This document shows positions 11,099 to 22,834 of a stretch of 64,000 nucleotides of DNA, in pieces. The notes beneath the pieces were generated by a model. The model was not told the origin of the DNA and ran no database searches. It was given only the letters and a program-made list of their open reading frames with translations. This DNA is from Hymenochaete sp. R1 (lineage: Eukaryota; Basidiomycota; Agaricomycetes; Hymenochaetales; Hymenochaetaceae). The translations under genes were made by a program, and so were the position numbers. The stretch covers positions 1 through 64,000 of the forward strand of contig JAFREE010000106.1 of assembly GCA_019400425.1 (NCBI GenBank), written 5' to 3'. The stretch's first letter is position 1, and each line of letters opens with the position of its first letter.

Positions 11099-12258
11099 TT
11101 GAAAGGAGTGGGTCGTCGTCTTTTCGGTCCGGGGTTCAGCATCAATTTCCGTATACAACTGGAATTGTAATAAATGAAGGCATGTAGAGTAAGACGCGCG
11201 GAGTTGGCGCAGTGGGTTCTAGACCCATGCAGCCTGCGCTCGTCAAGTAGGTATGTTAAATTAGTGAGATGATCTTCAGGAGATATGGGATATGCGCACA
11301 CGACGTGCGGCGCACTTGTAATCGTGCTTGCTTTCGTGTCCATCGACATTCGTTGTATGGCCGTTACATCAATCTCGGAACCTCATCTATTCTGACGTTA
11401 AAAAGGAAAGGAAAGGATGAACCTTAAAAATTTCCTGGATTTACTATTTCTCGACCTTTCTGGGTCGTCGATTGGACGTCTTTATCCTATTGGGTCTGTG
11501 GTGAGCACAAACTCCATTTATTTTCTTCCTTACACCAATACTCCAAGTTCCAATATGTTATAATTCACATCCAAGACAGTTCTCTGCCTATTCAAGTAGA
11601 CTCGGAGAGCTCGCTTAACTAATAACTGCCTGGTTTGCGCCGCGATGGTTACCGAGCGAGACGGCCTTTTATTTTGCTCTTCCGATAGTCAAAATTCGAG
11701 TTCCAAGAGTGCAGGATTGTCGACCATGAGCTGGACGGCCTGGCACGAATAAAGGTCCACTTCAATCTGAGCCTGATCAAACTCTCTTTCCAAACGGAAT
11801 AGACACTACCTTCCTCCTCGTCTTGGCAATGGCTTATAATTGTACAAACTAGGGTATCCTCTTGGAAGGATGTGCCGATGCCTAGTACGACTAGACTACT
11901 TGTTGAGAGACGATCACTGGCACGTCGCCACTCCAATGCTTTGGCGAAGCTCTATCAAGCTAAGCATTCGACATAACAATAATGAGCCCGGCAGTCACGA
12001 TCGCCGCAATGTGTTTTATGAATACTGCTCTTTTTCTTCTTGGTCTTGAGTAGTTCGAACATTCTTTTAACGCGAAATTGTTATACTTATCACGGCGCTA
12101 CACAAACTTTAATACATTCTCTTTTCTCCCATTCTATAGCAATATGAAGAGTAAATTGACTCTTTTAAATTTTAAAGCAACCTTGTGCTTTATACTGGTA
12201 TTTAAGGTCCTGATTACAGATCTACCGCTCCGGGGATCTGAGAAGTAACATAGATTAT
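11099..12258. other. Intergenic region with one exon-like stretch on the minus strand
   Basis: No full gene recognised. On the minus strand, from an acceptor-like GGTAG at about 11810 down to a stop at 11689, a frame encodes RLEREFDQAQIEVDLYS followed by about 18 more residues ending ELEF. It looks protein-like but I could not join it in phase to an upstream exon. It may be the 3' exon of a relic. The rest is featureless. Confidence 0.25.
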
Positions 12259-13140
12259 TTATGGACATGGAGTCGGTGATTTGAGATTAAATCTACGGAT
12301 ATCCAGACCTTCAAGATATTCTTCTATTTCGGCGATGAATTTATGCATGCCCTCCTCTTCCTTTTTGTCTTTCCACAGAACTGATGCTATAAGCCCACGG
12401 GTTTCTCTGTATTGCCTGATATCATTCCTATGCGCTACGATCTCTGGAGCGTATTTCGAACCCTTCCCTTTTTTCATAACTCGGTCGATATCGCGCGACA
12501 AAATTTCCTCGCGGCAAGCAAGCCACACCAAGAGCATCTTGGACAGCTCGAACTTAACTAGCTCAGGCTGAGATTCCCATGGCTTTCTCGTGATATAGCC
12601 CTTGATCCCCACGTCGAAATAGTCGCGCAAGTTCTGGTAAAGAATGTCTACTTCATTATCCGTGTTTTTCTGAAGGCTGTTTTTGATTTCATCACTCAAA
12701 AGAGGGATATGCGTACCGTCTTCGTCTTCTTTGATCAAGTCCTCGGTTTCGTCTCGGAGGATCGACTTCCACGCCCAGGCGAATGAAGCCATATGCAGTG
12801 TGGACGATGGGCTGTGGGGACGGTGGTAGCGCGCTGATTCCTCTATCCAGAAGGCCAGAACCTGGACGAGAAAGGAGTTGTTGACTTCCTTGCACTTTAT
12901 GTCCCCGTCGCAGGCCTCGAAGATCTTCTTCTCGTTCTCTACGAAGGTCGCAATGTGATCGTCGATGTTATCAGGCGTGGACTCCAAAACAGGATAGAAG
13001 GAGTCGCGCTCGCAAGCGAGACGAGTGAACAAGCGCTTGTTCTGCCTTTTGGCTGGAGGAGCACGAGTAGATGAGGGTTCGTCGGTGGGGGAGTCATTGT
13101 TGCGTTTACGCTTAAAGGAGCCGAGTCCTTGACTGATCAT
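12259..13140 (-). CDS. Hypothetical protein, about 293 aa
   Basis: Long open frame without introns. I start at the Met of MISQGLGSFKRKRNN because it opens with a basic, nuclear-localisation-like stretch and a Pro/Ser-rich linker. An upstream in-frame ATG at 13233 would add 31 residues that look like translated leader. The body is helical and charged, with motifs such as FWIEESARYHRP and YFDVGIKGYITRKPW, and ends SPTPCP. I recognise no domain. It could be a lineage-specific gene of the kind common in mushroom genomes; an additional 5' exon is possible. Confidence 0.5.
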   Translation of the reverse strand: MISQGLGSFKRKRNNDSPTDEPSSTRAPPAKRQNKRLFTRLACERDSFYPVLESTPDNIDDHIATFVENEKKIFEACDGDIKCKEVNNSFLVQVLAFWIEESARYHRPHSPSSTLHMASFAWAWKSILRDETEDLIKEDEDGTHIPLLSDEIKNSLQKNTDNEVDILYQNLRDYFDVGIKGYITRKPWESQPELVKFELSKMLLVWLACREEILSRDIDRVMKKGKGSKYAPEIVAHRNDIRQYRETRGLIASVLWKDKKEEEGMHKFIAEIEEYLEGLDIRRFNLKSPTPCP

Positions 13141-13635
13141 ATCGATATTCAATGCCGGAGAGCACGAGGATAGGGGGAATTGAATGAGGGGTTGTTGTAG
13201 ACTGAGTAAAATTGCCCCAAAGCTACCCTGCATTTATGCCGCCGCGGATTCCTTGTCGATACCTTTGAAAATAGTTGAACCGGCTGCTTAGCCTAGAAAG
13301 CTTCCGTTAGTGTAGTATGCTTTTACATTAAAGAACAGTACTTGCTGGCACAAGTAACTCAGGTAAAAGATGAGGAGATGTGATCAGAGAACATTCTTAG
13401 TTACCGAATCGCATTTCCTTTGAAAGAATCCATTGGAGACACTTTGGCCTCGACATTAATTCCTTCAAGCCCTTGTATAGACTGGCTATATCTGTCTTGA
13501 AGCGGGGTAAGAATGAATCAGCCATTCGAGTTCATTCGGAAGTTCGTTGAGTCGACTGTTCCAAACGTGAATCTAAATCGAGGTCTGTTACGTCAATATC
13601 CAAAACACCGAAAAACAAGACGTCGCAAATGAAGA

Positions 13636-13877
13636 CACAGCAGGCATGGTCGAATCTTTTGGCCCAACATATTCATTGAAAAGTGTGAAAAATATTCGTT
13701 ATATGTTTTGGGGTTTCCAGGGTCATTAAAATTCGAAAATATATTCTAATCCCCCTGCCAAAGTAAGGATATATTTTCGGATTTATTGACACAAAAAAAT
13801 CCCAAAAGACATAACGAATATATATCACACTTTTTGACAAATATGTCTAGCCAAATGATTCGACTATGCCTGCTGTG
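13636..13877. mobile_element. Non-autonomous CACTA-like inverted-repeat element (MITE)
   Basis: A 242-bp near-palindrome. The left arm (13636-13746) and the reverse complement of the right arm (13767-13877) are each 111 nt and match at about three quarters of positions, with 20 nt between them. The outermost ten bases are identical (CACAGCAGGC...GCCTGCTGTG). The element is flanked on both sides by AGA (13633-13635 and 13878-13880), a 3-bp direct repeat. CAC-type termini with a 3-bp target duplication are typical of the CACTA/EnSpm superfamily. It encodes nothing and would form a long hairpin as single-stranded DNA or RNA. Confidence 0.65.
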
Positions 13878-14189
13878 AGAAGGGACTTACAAGCAAAATG
13901 ACGTCCGCACGGATGCCCATGCTTCAGTTCTCACGCATGTACTTCAAAAATTACCCAACAGGATGCTCTTTCTCGCGATAAGGGGGTTGAACTTTGAACT
14001 TCATTGCGTGCAGACTATGATCATCCGAAAAAAATAAAGTTCGGTGACCGGTAGGTTCCTCTTTGCAATAGATCTCGAAGATGTGAATCTGAGATCGTGG
14101 AGCTGAAGGTTTGCAAAGTGTGAAGTCTCAGGACAAGAAAGAACGGGAAGGAGGAGGGGGCGGAATCTATACGTGCACCTCTTTTCCTT

Positions 14190-14781
14190 TCAAAGTCTTT
14201 GATTAGTCGCATGAAAGTCAAGATGGTACGGATCCTTCATTGAAGTTATGTAACAATGATATTGGTACAATCATCCAGTTGGTACGGACTTACGGGCAGG
14301 TCTTGGTTCCACAAAAGCCATACTAGGTCATGCCTGTACTTGAAGAGCGCGTGTCTTTTGAATGAAGTCTCGTATTGTAATATGAGTGTCGGCACAAAGG
14401 GAGATGAGGCTGCCTTGAAGCCTTTCCCATGATTGGCAAAGTAGGTATCATGCAGCATGCTTGTCATTTGCTTCATGTATTTTTTCTCGTCCCGAAAATT
14501 CCTGTCTGATATGTATAAACACCATAAATCATGCACAAGAGAGTTCGAGGCTTCTCTGACGTCAACAAATTCATTGATGCCACATAACCGTTGCGGCTCA
14601 AGACGGCCGAATATTCGTTCTGAACGATGCATCCTCGAAGCCCGTCTTGTGAGTGAGAGAATGTGGGAAAATTAGCAAGTTAAGCAGTTCATAAGAGGCA
14701 GTGTACTAACGAAAGATAAGACCGCCATCTTCGTCGTCGTGCCATTCCTCTAGGGGACATGACACACTGGTAGCTCCTCAT
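14190..14781 (-). CDS. Putative hypothetical protein, about 155 aa, three exons
   Basis: Exons 14711-14781, 14294-14645 and 14190-14234 join in frame (468 nt) with good acceptors and a GTAAGT donor at the second junction. The first exon is Arg-rich. The second contains LCGINEFVDVREASNSL and HDLVWLLWNQDLP. The last gives DPYHLDFHATNQRL. I recognise no family. The first exon is also open in an alternative frame reading EEWHDDEDGGLIF, which would need a different 5' structure. The gene may extend upstream. Coding evidence is modest, so it could be a relic. Confidence 0.3.
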
Positions 14782-15168
14782 AAGTCTGGCAAACTTCCTC
14801 TCGAACCATGATTTCTCGTGTCTTGGTTGACATCTAAGTTCATAAACTAGAGACTAACTCCGCCAGACACCGCTGGTGTAGAAAGCGACTACGAGAAGCG
14901 CTTGGACTTGCTGCAGTGGTAATCGCTGAGAAAGAGAGAAAGGGTTGAGGCACGCAATTGCGGCTCGTTGTTCTTGAACCACCATGATCGCCGACAGACG
15001 TATTGCAGCCTTTTGGCTCAATCCTATCGTTGTATCGGATTACTGAGTGGATAGGACATTGAGGATCAGAATCAAGCAGAGAAGACGACTCGAATGTTCA
15101 TAGACATCAACGATGGGCGCGGGAGAAGGCGCTCTAACAGCATGCGGTCCAATGTCGTCGACGGTACA

Positions 15169-15175
15169 TATAAAG
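15169..15175 (+). promoter_or_regulatory. TATA-like element upstream of the PNGase A gene
   Basis: TATAAAG lies about 185-190 bases upstream of the inferred ATG at 15359. The following leader is pyrimidine-rich and could contain the transcription start. Confidence 0.3.
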
Positions 15176-15358
15176 TCGCTTCTTCTCATCGAACACCCTC
15201 CCCACGAAACTCTGCACTCCTTTGTCCGCTGGCATTCAGCTCTATCTTGGCGCTTTTCTCAGGCCTGCGCCGTCCTTTCCTTTTGTCGGACTCTTGTCTC
15301 TCCTTAAACCGGCCTTCTTACCTCGAGCCAAGACAGTCGTTCAGAAAACTGTTGTGTT

Positions 15359-17744
15359 ATGGCCCTCAAACGTTCCTTTGCTCACTTCCTGGCTGCGTTC
15401 AGCGGATTGGGTGCTCTAAATGCCGTAGCAGCTGCAGTTCTTGTGGACTTCCAAGTTGCTCAGCCTCCGCCAATACCAACAGACACGAAGGAATGCACAC
15501 AGATCTTGATAGAGTGCGCACTACCTTCCAAATACTTTTGCTAGAAACCAACTGATTCTTTCTGCTATCATGAAGGCACACTTTCGGAAATTCATTTGGG
15601 ACGTATGTGTTGCAAGTCGTATTTGAAGGTTTACCTGCTGTTCTGATTGTTATACCGAAAGCCCTGCGATAGCTAACTTTACGTGAGTAATTACCGCCAG
15701 CAAATGATTCCTTTGTTGACTTCTAATCAGACCTCCGACTGATTGTGGTGATATTGGCTCGTGGGCCGGGATCTCTCTCAATCTGACTGTGACATCCAAC
15801 GGGGTGAGCCGTGGAATGATAGACTTGCATCATAGCTAACGCATTTATTAAAGACACAATTTGATCGCCTTGGCATTTTCACCTTCCAGGATACAGAAAG
15901 TGAGTGTTGTGCGTATTATGATGCCTAATTTTTATCTGATGCACAGAAAGTCTGGAGGACATCAACGCCTGAACCGACGAGAGGCGACGGGATCATCTGG
16001 ACATATTTGAAAGATGTTACGCGCTTCATTCCTCTTTTTTCCTCCTCCGGGGAATTTATCTTCGAGCTCGACAATCTATTACAGACAGGGCTTGATGGCC
16101 AGTATGCTAGTGCGTTCATTCAAAAAAAAGCGGACAAGATACATTGAAATCTAATGCCATGTTATTAGCGACGGTGTCCGCTACCTTCTTTGCTTCATCG
16201 CCTACAGTGCCTTCTGCTAAAAAGTCCAATGTCATCATCCCAATCACAGCTCAGTCGGGCTCTAGCTCTGATGACAATGCACCTTCTGTGCCTCCAGCAA
16301 TTTCAGTACGCATATACCCTTTCATTTTTGGTAATTTGAAACTGACTGGCGCTTCAATCTTGCAGCTCAATGTTACCTTCCCGAAAAACACTGTTGAAGT
16401 GTATGCTGAAGTCTTCGCGTCTGGTAACGGAAACGAAGAATTCTGGTACTTCAACACGGCAAACGAGTTCCTCGGTGATCTACCCGATGGTATAACGTTC
16501 GGAGACGGTCCGTTCAGAGAAGTGAGGCTACTTGTCGACGGCATGGTCGCCGGTGTCGTTTTTCCATATGCCGTCATCTTCACTGGAGGTATTGTTCCAA
16601 CGGCCTGGAGGTGATTCTACACCAGTGTAAACCGCAAAAATGCAACGACTGAAGCTATAATAGACCTATCACGTCCTACGGAGCGCTGGATCTTCCAACT
16701 TACTTCCTTGATCTCACCCCCTTCTCGCCCCTCTTCGCCGATGGTCTACCCCACAATATCACATTCGACGTTGCATCCGCCGAAACGGACCACGCCATCA
16801 ACCAGAACTGGTTCGTATCTGGCCTCGTTCAAATTGTGACCGATCCGAGTGGGTCCCAAACAACAGGCAACATCACCGTCTTCGACGTGGATGAGTTTGC
16901 TGTGACGAATACGACAGGTAGTGTCGGCAATGGTGACGTGAATGTCACTGTCGCTGCTACGCACTCCGTGCATATAGAGGCGACAGTCGTGAGTGGCAGC
17001 GGGGCTGTAAACAACGTGGTGGTAAAGCAAGACTTGTCGTATTCGAATCTACAGCAATACTTGCAGAACGCAACCATTCAGGTATGTCCAGAAATTCTTA
17101 TGGCAGCCGGTTTCTCTTCTAAATATCATACTATCTTTGAAAGAATGTGTTCCAATCATCGATTGGGAATTCGTCATCTACGCACAATGGCGCCAACGCG
17201 TTCACAGATAACTATTCTTTCCCATTCAACATCAACCTGACCGAGCTCAACGCCAACGGTTCACAATGTACGTTCTTTCCCCAACCCACCTTTCTCAATC
17301 CCCACTTAACCTAACGAACCATTCTTACGCATCTCACTTTCCCTCTGACACACCACAGTCGAAGCCACCTTCGACCACTCTTACATCCGCACCACTCTTC
17401 CCTCGCCCTTCCTCCTCGGCTCCACCATCACCGAACACCAACTTGCCTCTGGCTTCTTCACAATCGCCTCCACAGGTAACACCGGCAACGGTACGTCGAA
17501 TAACACGTTCGCGTACGCCGATACGGAGGGGAACACGTTCGATCGAGAGGTGAGCGCGGTGAATAACGTGATTACGGCGGATCATATCGGGGGGTCGCTT
17601 GCCGTAAGCGAGGATGGGAATGTTGCTGGTGCTGTTGCTGTTGCTGGTGCGGGAGCTGCTGGGGATGGAGAGCAGGTTGCATTTACGGTGAGGCTTCCGG
17701 GGAGGAGGGCACAGGCTACTCAGGGAGGTGGGGATGGTCTATAA
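15359..17744 (+). CDS. Secreted peptide-N-glycosidase A-like protein (PNGase A family)
   Basis: Starts MALKRSFAHFLAAFSGLGA, a signal peptide (basic n-region, hydrophobic core). Mature sequence includes ECTQILIERHTFGNSFG, a GSWAGISLNLTV segment, a WRTSTPEPTRGDGIIW block and RLLVDGMVAGVVFPYAVIF, typical of the PNGase A family (PF12222). These secreted amidases remove N-glycans from glycopeptides. About seven short introns, including ones near 15531, 15608, 15682, 15804 and 15900, plus later ones at 16306-16365, about 16611 and 17081. Asn-X-Ser/Thr sites are frequent. The C terminus is a Gly/Ala-rich segment rather than a clear GPI signal. Family assignment is from sequence resemblance; activity is not proven. 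Confidence 0.8.
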
Positions 17745-18607
17745 TGGGACGAGTCTGTAACTTCTTGGACTTTTCGCTCTCTACCCTTGTAAAGTTCGTA
17801 AAGGCTTGTGCTTCGTGTACTATCTAACTGACTCGCCCAATTCGATCCTGTCATTACGATACATATGAATTCTGTGAATGCGGCCCTGAGCAGCTGATAG
17901 AACAACGGTCTGCTAGAGTGAGGTTGTCTCTCCGTCATCAACGCGGAAAGAAAAAAACATCTTTATTGAACACTTTGAGTTTGAACTACTTTAGCTACAC
18001 TGTTGAAGAGTAAGTTGCGTTGATGTATACGTGGTACGTGCGTGGCGAAAGCAAGGACGCCGTGGAGGGCGCCGATGAAAAAACAAGGACTTCAAGTGTC
18101 AGGATAGGAATGTAAGTGGGTGTAGGGAAGAGGGGTCTGATCTAGATTTGTGAGGTTACGTTGGTTTAGATGGAAAATTCTGAAGACGGCGCCGTACTCA
18201 GAGAAAGACAACGACTGGGAGTGGACGTGTTGAAGCGTCATGCAAAGTCAGATGAAACGGAAAGAGAGAAAATGGGGAGGGGCGTGAAGGGGAAACGGAT
18301 TCCGGGAAGAGGGGAAGAAAGAATAGTGAGAGGAGAAGGGGGACGTTGTTGAGAATGACCCCAAAGGAGACGTAGTTTTTCAAAAATCTCAGAAGAAATG
18401 GGCACAGAACCAAAACCGAAAACGAAAGGATCCACGGAAGCCAAGATGATCAGAGCGAAGCAGACCCAAGGATCCCGTCCTTCTTCAAAGCAAAACAAAA
18501 CAAAAGTAGCTGGAATCTACCCCACCATTTGTTCATCCTTACCGGGCACTCAGACTGGGCCGAAAGATACACAGTGCGAGACTCGAACCGGATCGGAAGC
18601 AGAAGAC
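17745..18607. other. Intergenic region between convergent genes
   Basis: Holds the 3' ends of the PNGase A-like gene and the C1-THF synthase gene. The purine-rich stretch at 18170-18400 gives open frames on both strands that are low-complexity and unlike proteins. I see no gene. Confidence 0.5.
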
Positions 18608-21600
18608 TCAGAAAAGACCCTGTACCTTCCCATCCTCGTCAAGTCCTACTTCCCAGAACCCTGTCGACCCAAGTAAAACGATCGTTAGGAACAATAAGCA
18701 TAAATACTGTGTGAAAGGGGATACGAACCTGGACGCGTTCCTAGACCTGGCATGGTCTGCATGTCGCCGAGGATGGGATACAGAAAGCCGGCGCCTGCGG
18801 AGAGGCGCACGGAGCGGACGGGGATCGTGAAACCTAAGATTGGAATTCATTTAATTATTTTGGTGTTGAGGTTTGGAAGAAGGGGGGAGAAAACATACCG
18901 GTTGGGACACCCTTGAGTTTCGGGTCGTGCGAGAACGAGTATTGGGTCTTGGCCATACAAACTAGAGAGAGAAACCAAGTCACTCAGTAATCCGCACCGC
19001 ACAAAGGAAGGAAGGAAGGTCCAAAGCACTGGCACTCACTCGGCAACCCTCCATACCCCTGCCTCGTATACGTCTCTACCTGCGCCCTCGCCTCCTCACT
19101 CAACACAATCCCATCCGCACCATACACCTCCTTCGAGATCACCTCAATCTTCTCCTCGATGCTCTTCTCCAGGCCATACAAGAATCGGAACTGGGACTCG
19201 CCAGCCTCTTCGCATACGCTGACGACGGCGCGTGCGAGGTCGAGCGCGCCGGCGCCGCCTTTGGCCCAGTGGTCAGAGACGACGGCTGCGTCGGCGCCTG
19301 CAGCGAGGGAGGCGGTGCGGACGAGCTCGAGTTCGGCGGGGGTGTCAGAGCTGGTGGATTATGCATGTGCAGAAGACAAATTAAAATCAAAAAGAAAGAA
19401 ACATCGTCAGTTGAATAGCACCACTGGAAACAAAGGTGGAATTTTCTGCACGCACGCGAATTTGTTGATAGCCACGACGACCTTGATCCCGAACTTCTTC
19501 GCGTTCTCGATGTGTTTGGCAAGGTTCTTGCACCCTTCCTTCAAGATTTCCAGGTTCTCGGTCGTGTAAGTGTCGTGCAACGGCCTGCCCGGCGTCACGT
19601 CCGGTCCCCCACCGTGCATCTTCAACGCCCTAGTCGTCGCTACAATCACCGTCGCATCCGGCTTCAACCCACTCACCCGACACTTAATATCGCAGAATTT
19701 CTCCAGACCCATATCCGCACCGAACCCTCCCTCCGTCAACACGTACCCCTCCTTCTCCTCCCCATCTCCATCCTCCGTCCCCGCAAGCTTCAACGCCACC
19801 CGATCCGCGAGCACGCTCGAGTTCCCGTGTGCGATATTCGCAAACGGCCCCGCATGCACAAACACAGGCGTCCCCTCGAGCGTCTGCATCAAGTTCGGCT
19901 TCACGCAATCCTTCATCAAGACCGCCAACGCCCCGCCCACCCCCAAATCATCCGCCGTGATCGGCTCTCCAGATCCTTTGCTCGTCGCAACCACCATCTT
20001 CCCCAGCCGCTCGCGCATATCCGCGAGCGAGGTCGTCAGCGCGAGGACGGCCATGCACTCCGAGGCGACGGCGATGTCGAACCCGGCGAGTCGCTCGTGT
20101 CCTTGCTCGGTGGGGTTCTGGCCGATGGTGATCTTGCGGAGGAAGCGGTCGTTTGTGTCGAGCACGCGGTTCCAGGTGATGGTGGCCGGGTCGACGTCGA
20201 GGCGGGCGAAGGCGCGGATCTCGTCTGCGGTGAGGGTGTCTGGGTCGGTCTTGGAGATGCCGAGTTTTTGGAGGCGTTTAAACATGAGGGGGGCAAAGGC
20301 GCGTTTGCCTTTGACGGAGGGGACGAGACGGCTGTAAAGAGCCTGCATGCAATGAGTTGGATTTTTTTTAGAAAAATATAAAAGGTAGAAGAGGCATACC
20401 TTGTCAGACTGAGTTGCTTCATGGAACATGCGAGCATCCAACGCAGCCGCAAGCAAGTTGTTCGCAGCAGTGACAGCATGAATATCACCCGTCAAGTGCA
20501 AGTTGAACTACATCAGACACAACTCATTAATCAAGAAACCTCCTCGAAGACACAAAAAAAAACAGCCCAACGCACCTCATCCATAGGAATAACCTGACTA
20601 TAGCCCCCACCCGCCGCACCCCCCTTAATCCCAAACGTCGGTCCCTGGCTCGGCTGCCTCACACACGCAAAACTCGCCCTCCCCAAATGCGCCCCCAACG
20701 CCTGTGCCAACCCAATCGTCGTCGTCGACTTCCCCTCCCCAAGCGGCGTCGGCGTGATCCCACTCACGATCACATACTTCCCGTCCCTCCGATGGCCCAA
20801 CCTCTCCAACACGCCCAAGTCCACCTTGGCCTTATACCGCCCATACAGCTCCAGCTCGCGTTCGGCGTCGAGCCCGAGCTCCTTGGCGAGGGTCGCGATG
20901 GGCTTGGGCGTCTGTGCTTGGGCGATCTCGATGTCGCGCGGGACGTTGGGGAGGATGGTGAGGGGGTTGGGCTTGACGAGACGCGAGCGGGAGCGGGTGA
21001 AGCGTCGTTCGGCGGAGGTGAGGGTGTTGGACATGAGGATGGCGACGGTCATGGGGCCTACGCCGCCGGGGACGGGGGTGATGGAGGAGGTGACGGGAAG
21101 GGCGGAATCGAAGTCGACGTCGCCGACGAGGCGTTGGCCGGATTTCTTTGATGCATCTGTAAACCGAAGGGTTGAGTGGGGATCAGGATGAAGTGGGAGA
21201 GGTGGGTGTATGCGCGCACCTGGGACATAATTGATACCAACGTCAATGACGACTGCACCAGGTTTGAGCCATTCGCCCTTAACGAAGTTCGCTTTCCCAA
21301 TCGCAGCGACGACAATGTCCGCTGTCTTGAGCTACATGGGAAGAAAACAAGCATCAATATCATGCAAAACACCGTGTGATCATGTATAGCGAGACTTACG
21401 ATATCCGGCAGGTTCTTTGTCCGACTATGACATTGTGTCACGGTCGCATCCCTCTTGCGGAGCATAGCAGCGACGGGGTTGCCCACGATATCGCTCCTCC
21501 CAAGGACAACGGCGTGTGCTCCCGCGAATTGGACATTCCTGGACTCGAGGAGCGCAATACATCCTGCAGGAGTACATGGCGCAAAGAGCGGATCCGAAGC

Positions 21601-22207
21601 ACGAGAAGAGAGATGGCCAATGTTATACGCATGGAATCTAAAAAAATGAGTAAATTTGGGTGAGAGTCGAGTAGGTAGAAGGTTTGGGGATATATATACG
21701 GAATGAATAGAGTAGATAACGGAAGAAAGAACGCACCCATCGACGTCCTTCTCTGGGCTGATCGCCTCCGTGACTTCTCTCTCACCCTCGGCACCAACAT
21801 GTTCGCCAAGCGGCAATTGCACAAGTATTCCATCCACGCCGAAATCGGAGTTCAGGTCGCGCACTGTATTGACGACGGTGTCGACGGAAGCTTCGGCGGG
21901 AAGCGCTACATGACGGAAGGCGATACCGACCTCGTCTGCGGCCTTGTGCTTCATGCGGACGTAGACGGACGAGTCTGGGCGTGCACCCGCTTGGAGGATA
22001 GCGAGGGTTGGGTTGAAGCGAGGATGCTTGGACTTGAGGTCTGCGATGCGTTGACGGACATCATCGCGGATGGATCTGTGTATGGGAGATGAGAGATGAG
22101 TGCTGCAATGTCCATAGCATAGCAAGCTGTGGCTGAACGTACTTTGCGAGGGCTGTGCCGTCGATGAGCTTCGCATTGTCTAGCTGGGAGAGAGCAGCGG
22201 ATGTCAT
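18608..22207 (-). CDS. ADE3: Trifunctional C1-tetrahydrofolate synthase
   Basis: Interconverts one-carbon units on tetrahydrofolate for purine, thymidylate and methionine synthesis. It combines methylene-THF dehydrogenase, methenyl-THF cyclohydrolase and formyl-THF synthetase. I reconstruct 11 exons (2862 nt, 953 residues), close to yeast Ade3/Mis1. The N-terminal 300 residues hold [14 protein letters not shown] with the cyclohydrolase Lys, and [12 protein letters not shown]. The synthetase part holds the P-loop [34 protein letters not shown] and HLTGDIHAV. It ends [13 protein letters not shown]. The N terminus ([17 protein letters not shown]) shows no mitochondrial presequence, so the cytosolic form is likely. 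It is divergent from the mitochondrial GrpE gene at 22835. Confidence 0.95.
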
Positions 22208-22834
22208 GGCTCTCAAGAACGACGACGGCGACGAGAGATGGAAAGGAAGTGATGGGGAAGGGGTTGGGCGCCCAAGTGAGGAGGTTTTATAAGGGCGAAT
22301 GCGGCCATAAGAAAGCAGCATGCCAGACTCGATTCTACAAATCAAAGCGTCTCTCTCAATTATCACCGCACCTCGTCTTCATCGACTGCTCGACACCATG
22401 ATGGTGGTAAGAGGACACGTCGTCGATGGTGACGACGGCGGCGACGAAGCTTCGGAAAAATAAAATATAACAAAAATTAAAATTATATTAAATTAAAGTA
22501 ATCTTGTTTTTTTGCAAGTAAAAGCAGCATTGGAATTGTACGTCGAATCCCCTGGGTTGCTCTATTTTCTATACTAATGGCATTGATTATTGACCCTTTG
22601 GGCTGTAGTCTACAACGTAGTACTAGTGTACTTAGTGAAAGCTCTGCTTAAGCATTTTATTCGAAGCCAAGATTACGTAAGAAGCTTTAATAACTTTTTC
22701 TATTTTCTATTTTTTTTTTGCAGATTCAGAGTCCGTAAGATTCGCTGACCACGACCGTCATCATCTCATCCCTCCGTCTTCGTTTTCTTTTCTTCCCCCT
22801 CCCGTCCCCATCCATTCATCCCAACAACATCGTC
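22208..22834. promoter_or_regulatory. Divergent promoter region, C1-THF synthase / GrpE
   Basis: A 627-bp region between two genes transcribed away from each other. It contains an AT-rich core near 22470-22500 and a CT-rich leader before the GrpE ATG. I see no specific factor site I would defend. Confidence 0.4.

Noticed and set aside
11195..11250. tRNA-like string with a D-arm resemblance (GTTGGCGCAGTGGG)
   Set aside because: No matching T-arm box, no acceptor-stem pairing and no intron explaining the gap. Chance similarity.
18170..18500. Purine-rich open frames between the PNGase A-like gene and C1-THF synthase
   Set aside because: Low-complexity Glu/Arg/Gly translations in a 3' UTR setting.
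19512..20381. Long plus-strand open frames (289 and 255 codons) across this stretch
   Set aside because: They are antisense to the largest exon of C1-THF synthase, which has strong family motifs. GC-rich codon use leaves the opposite frames open by chance.
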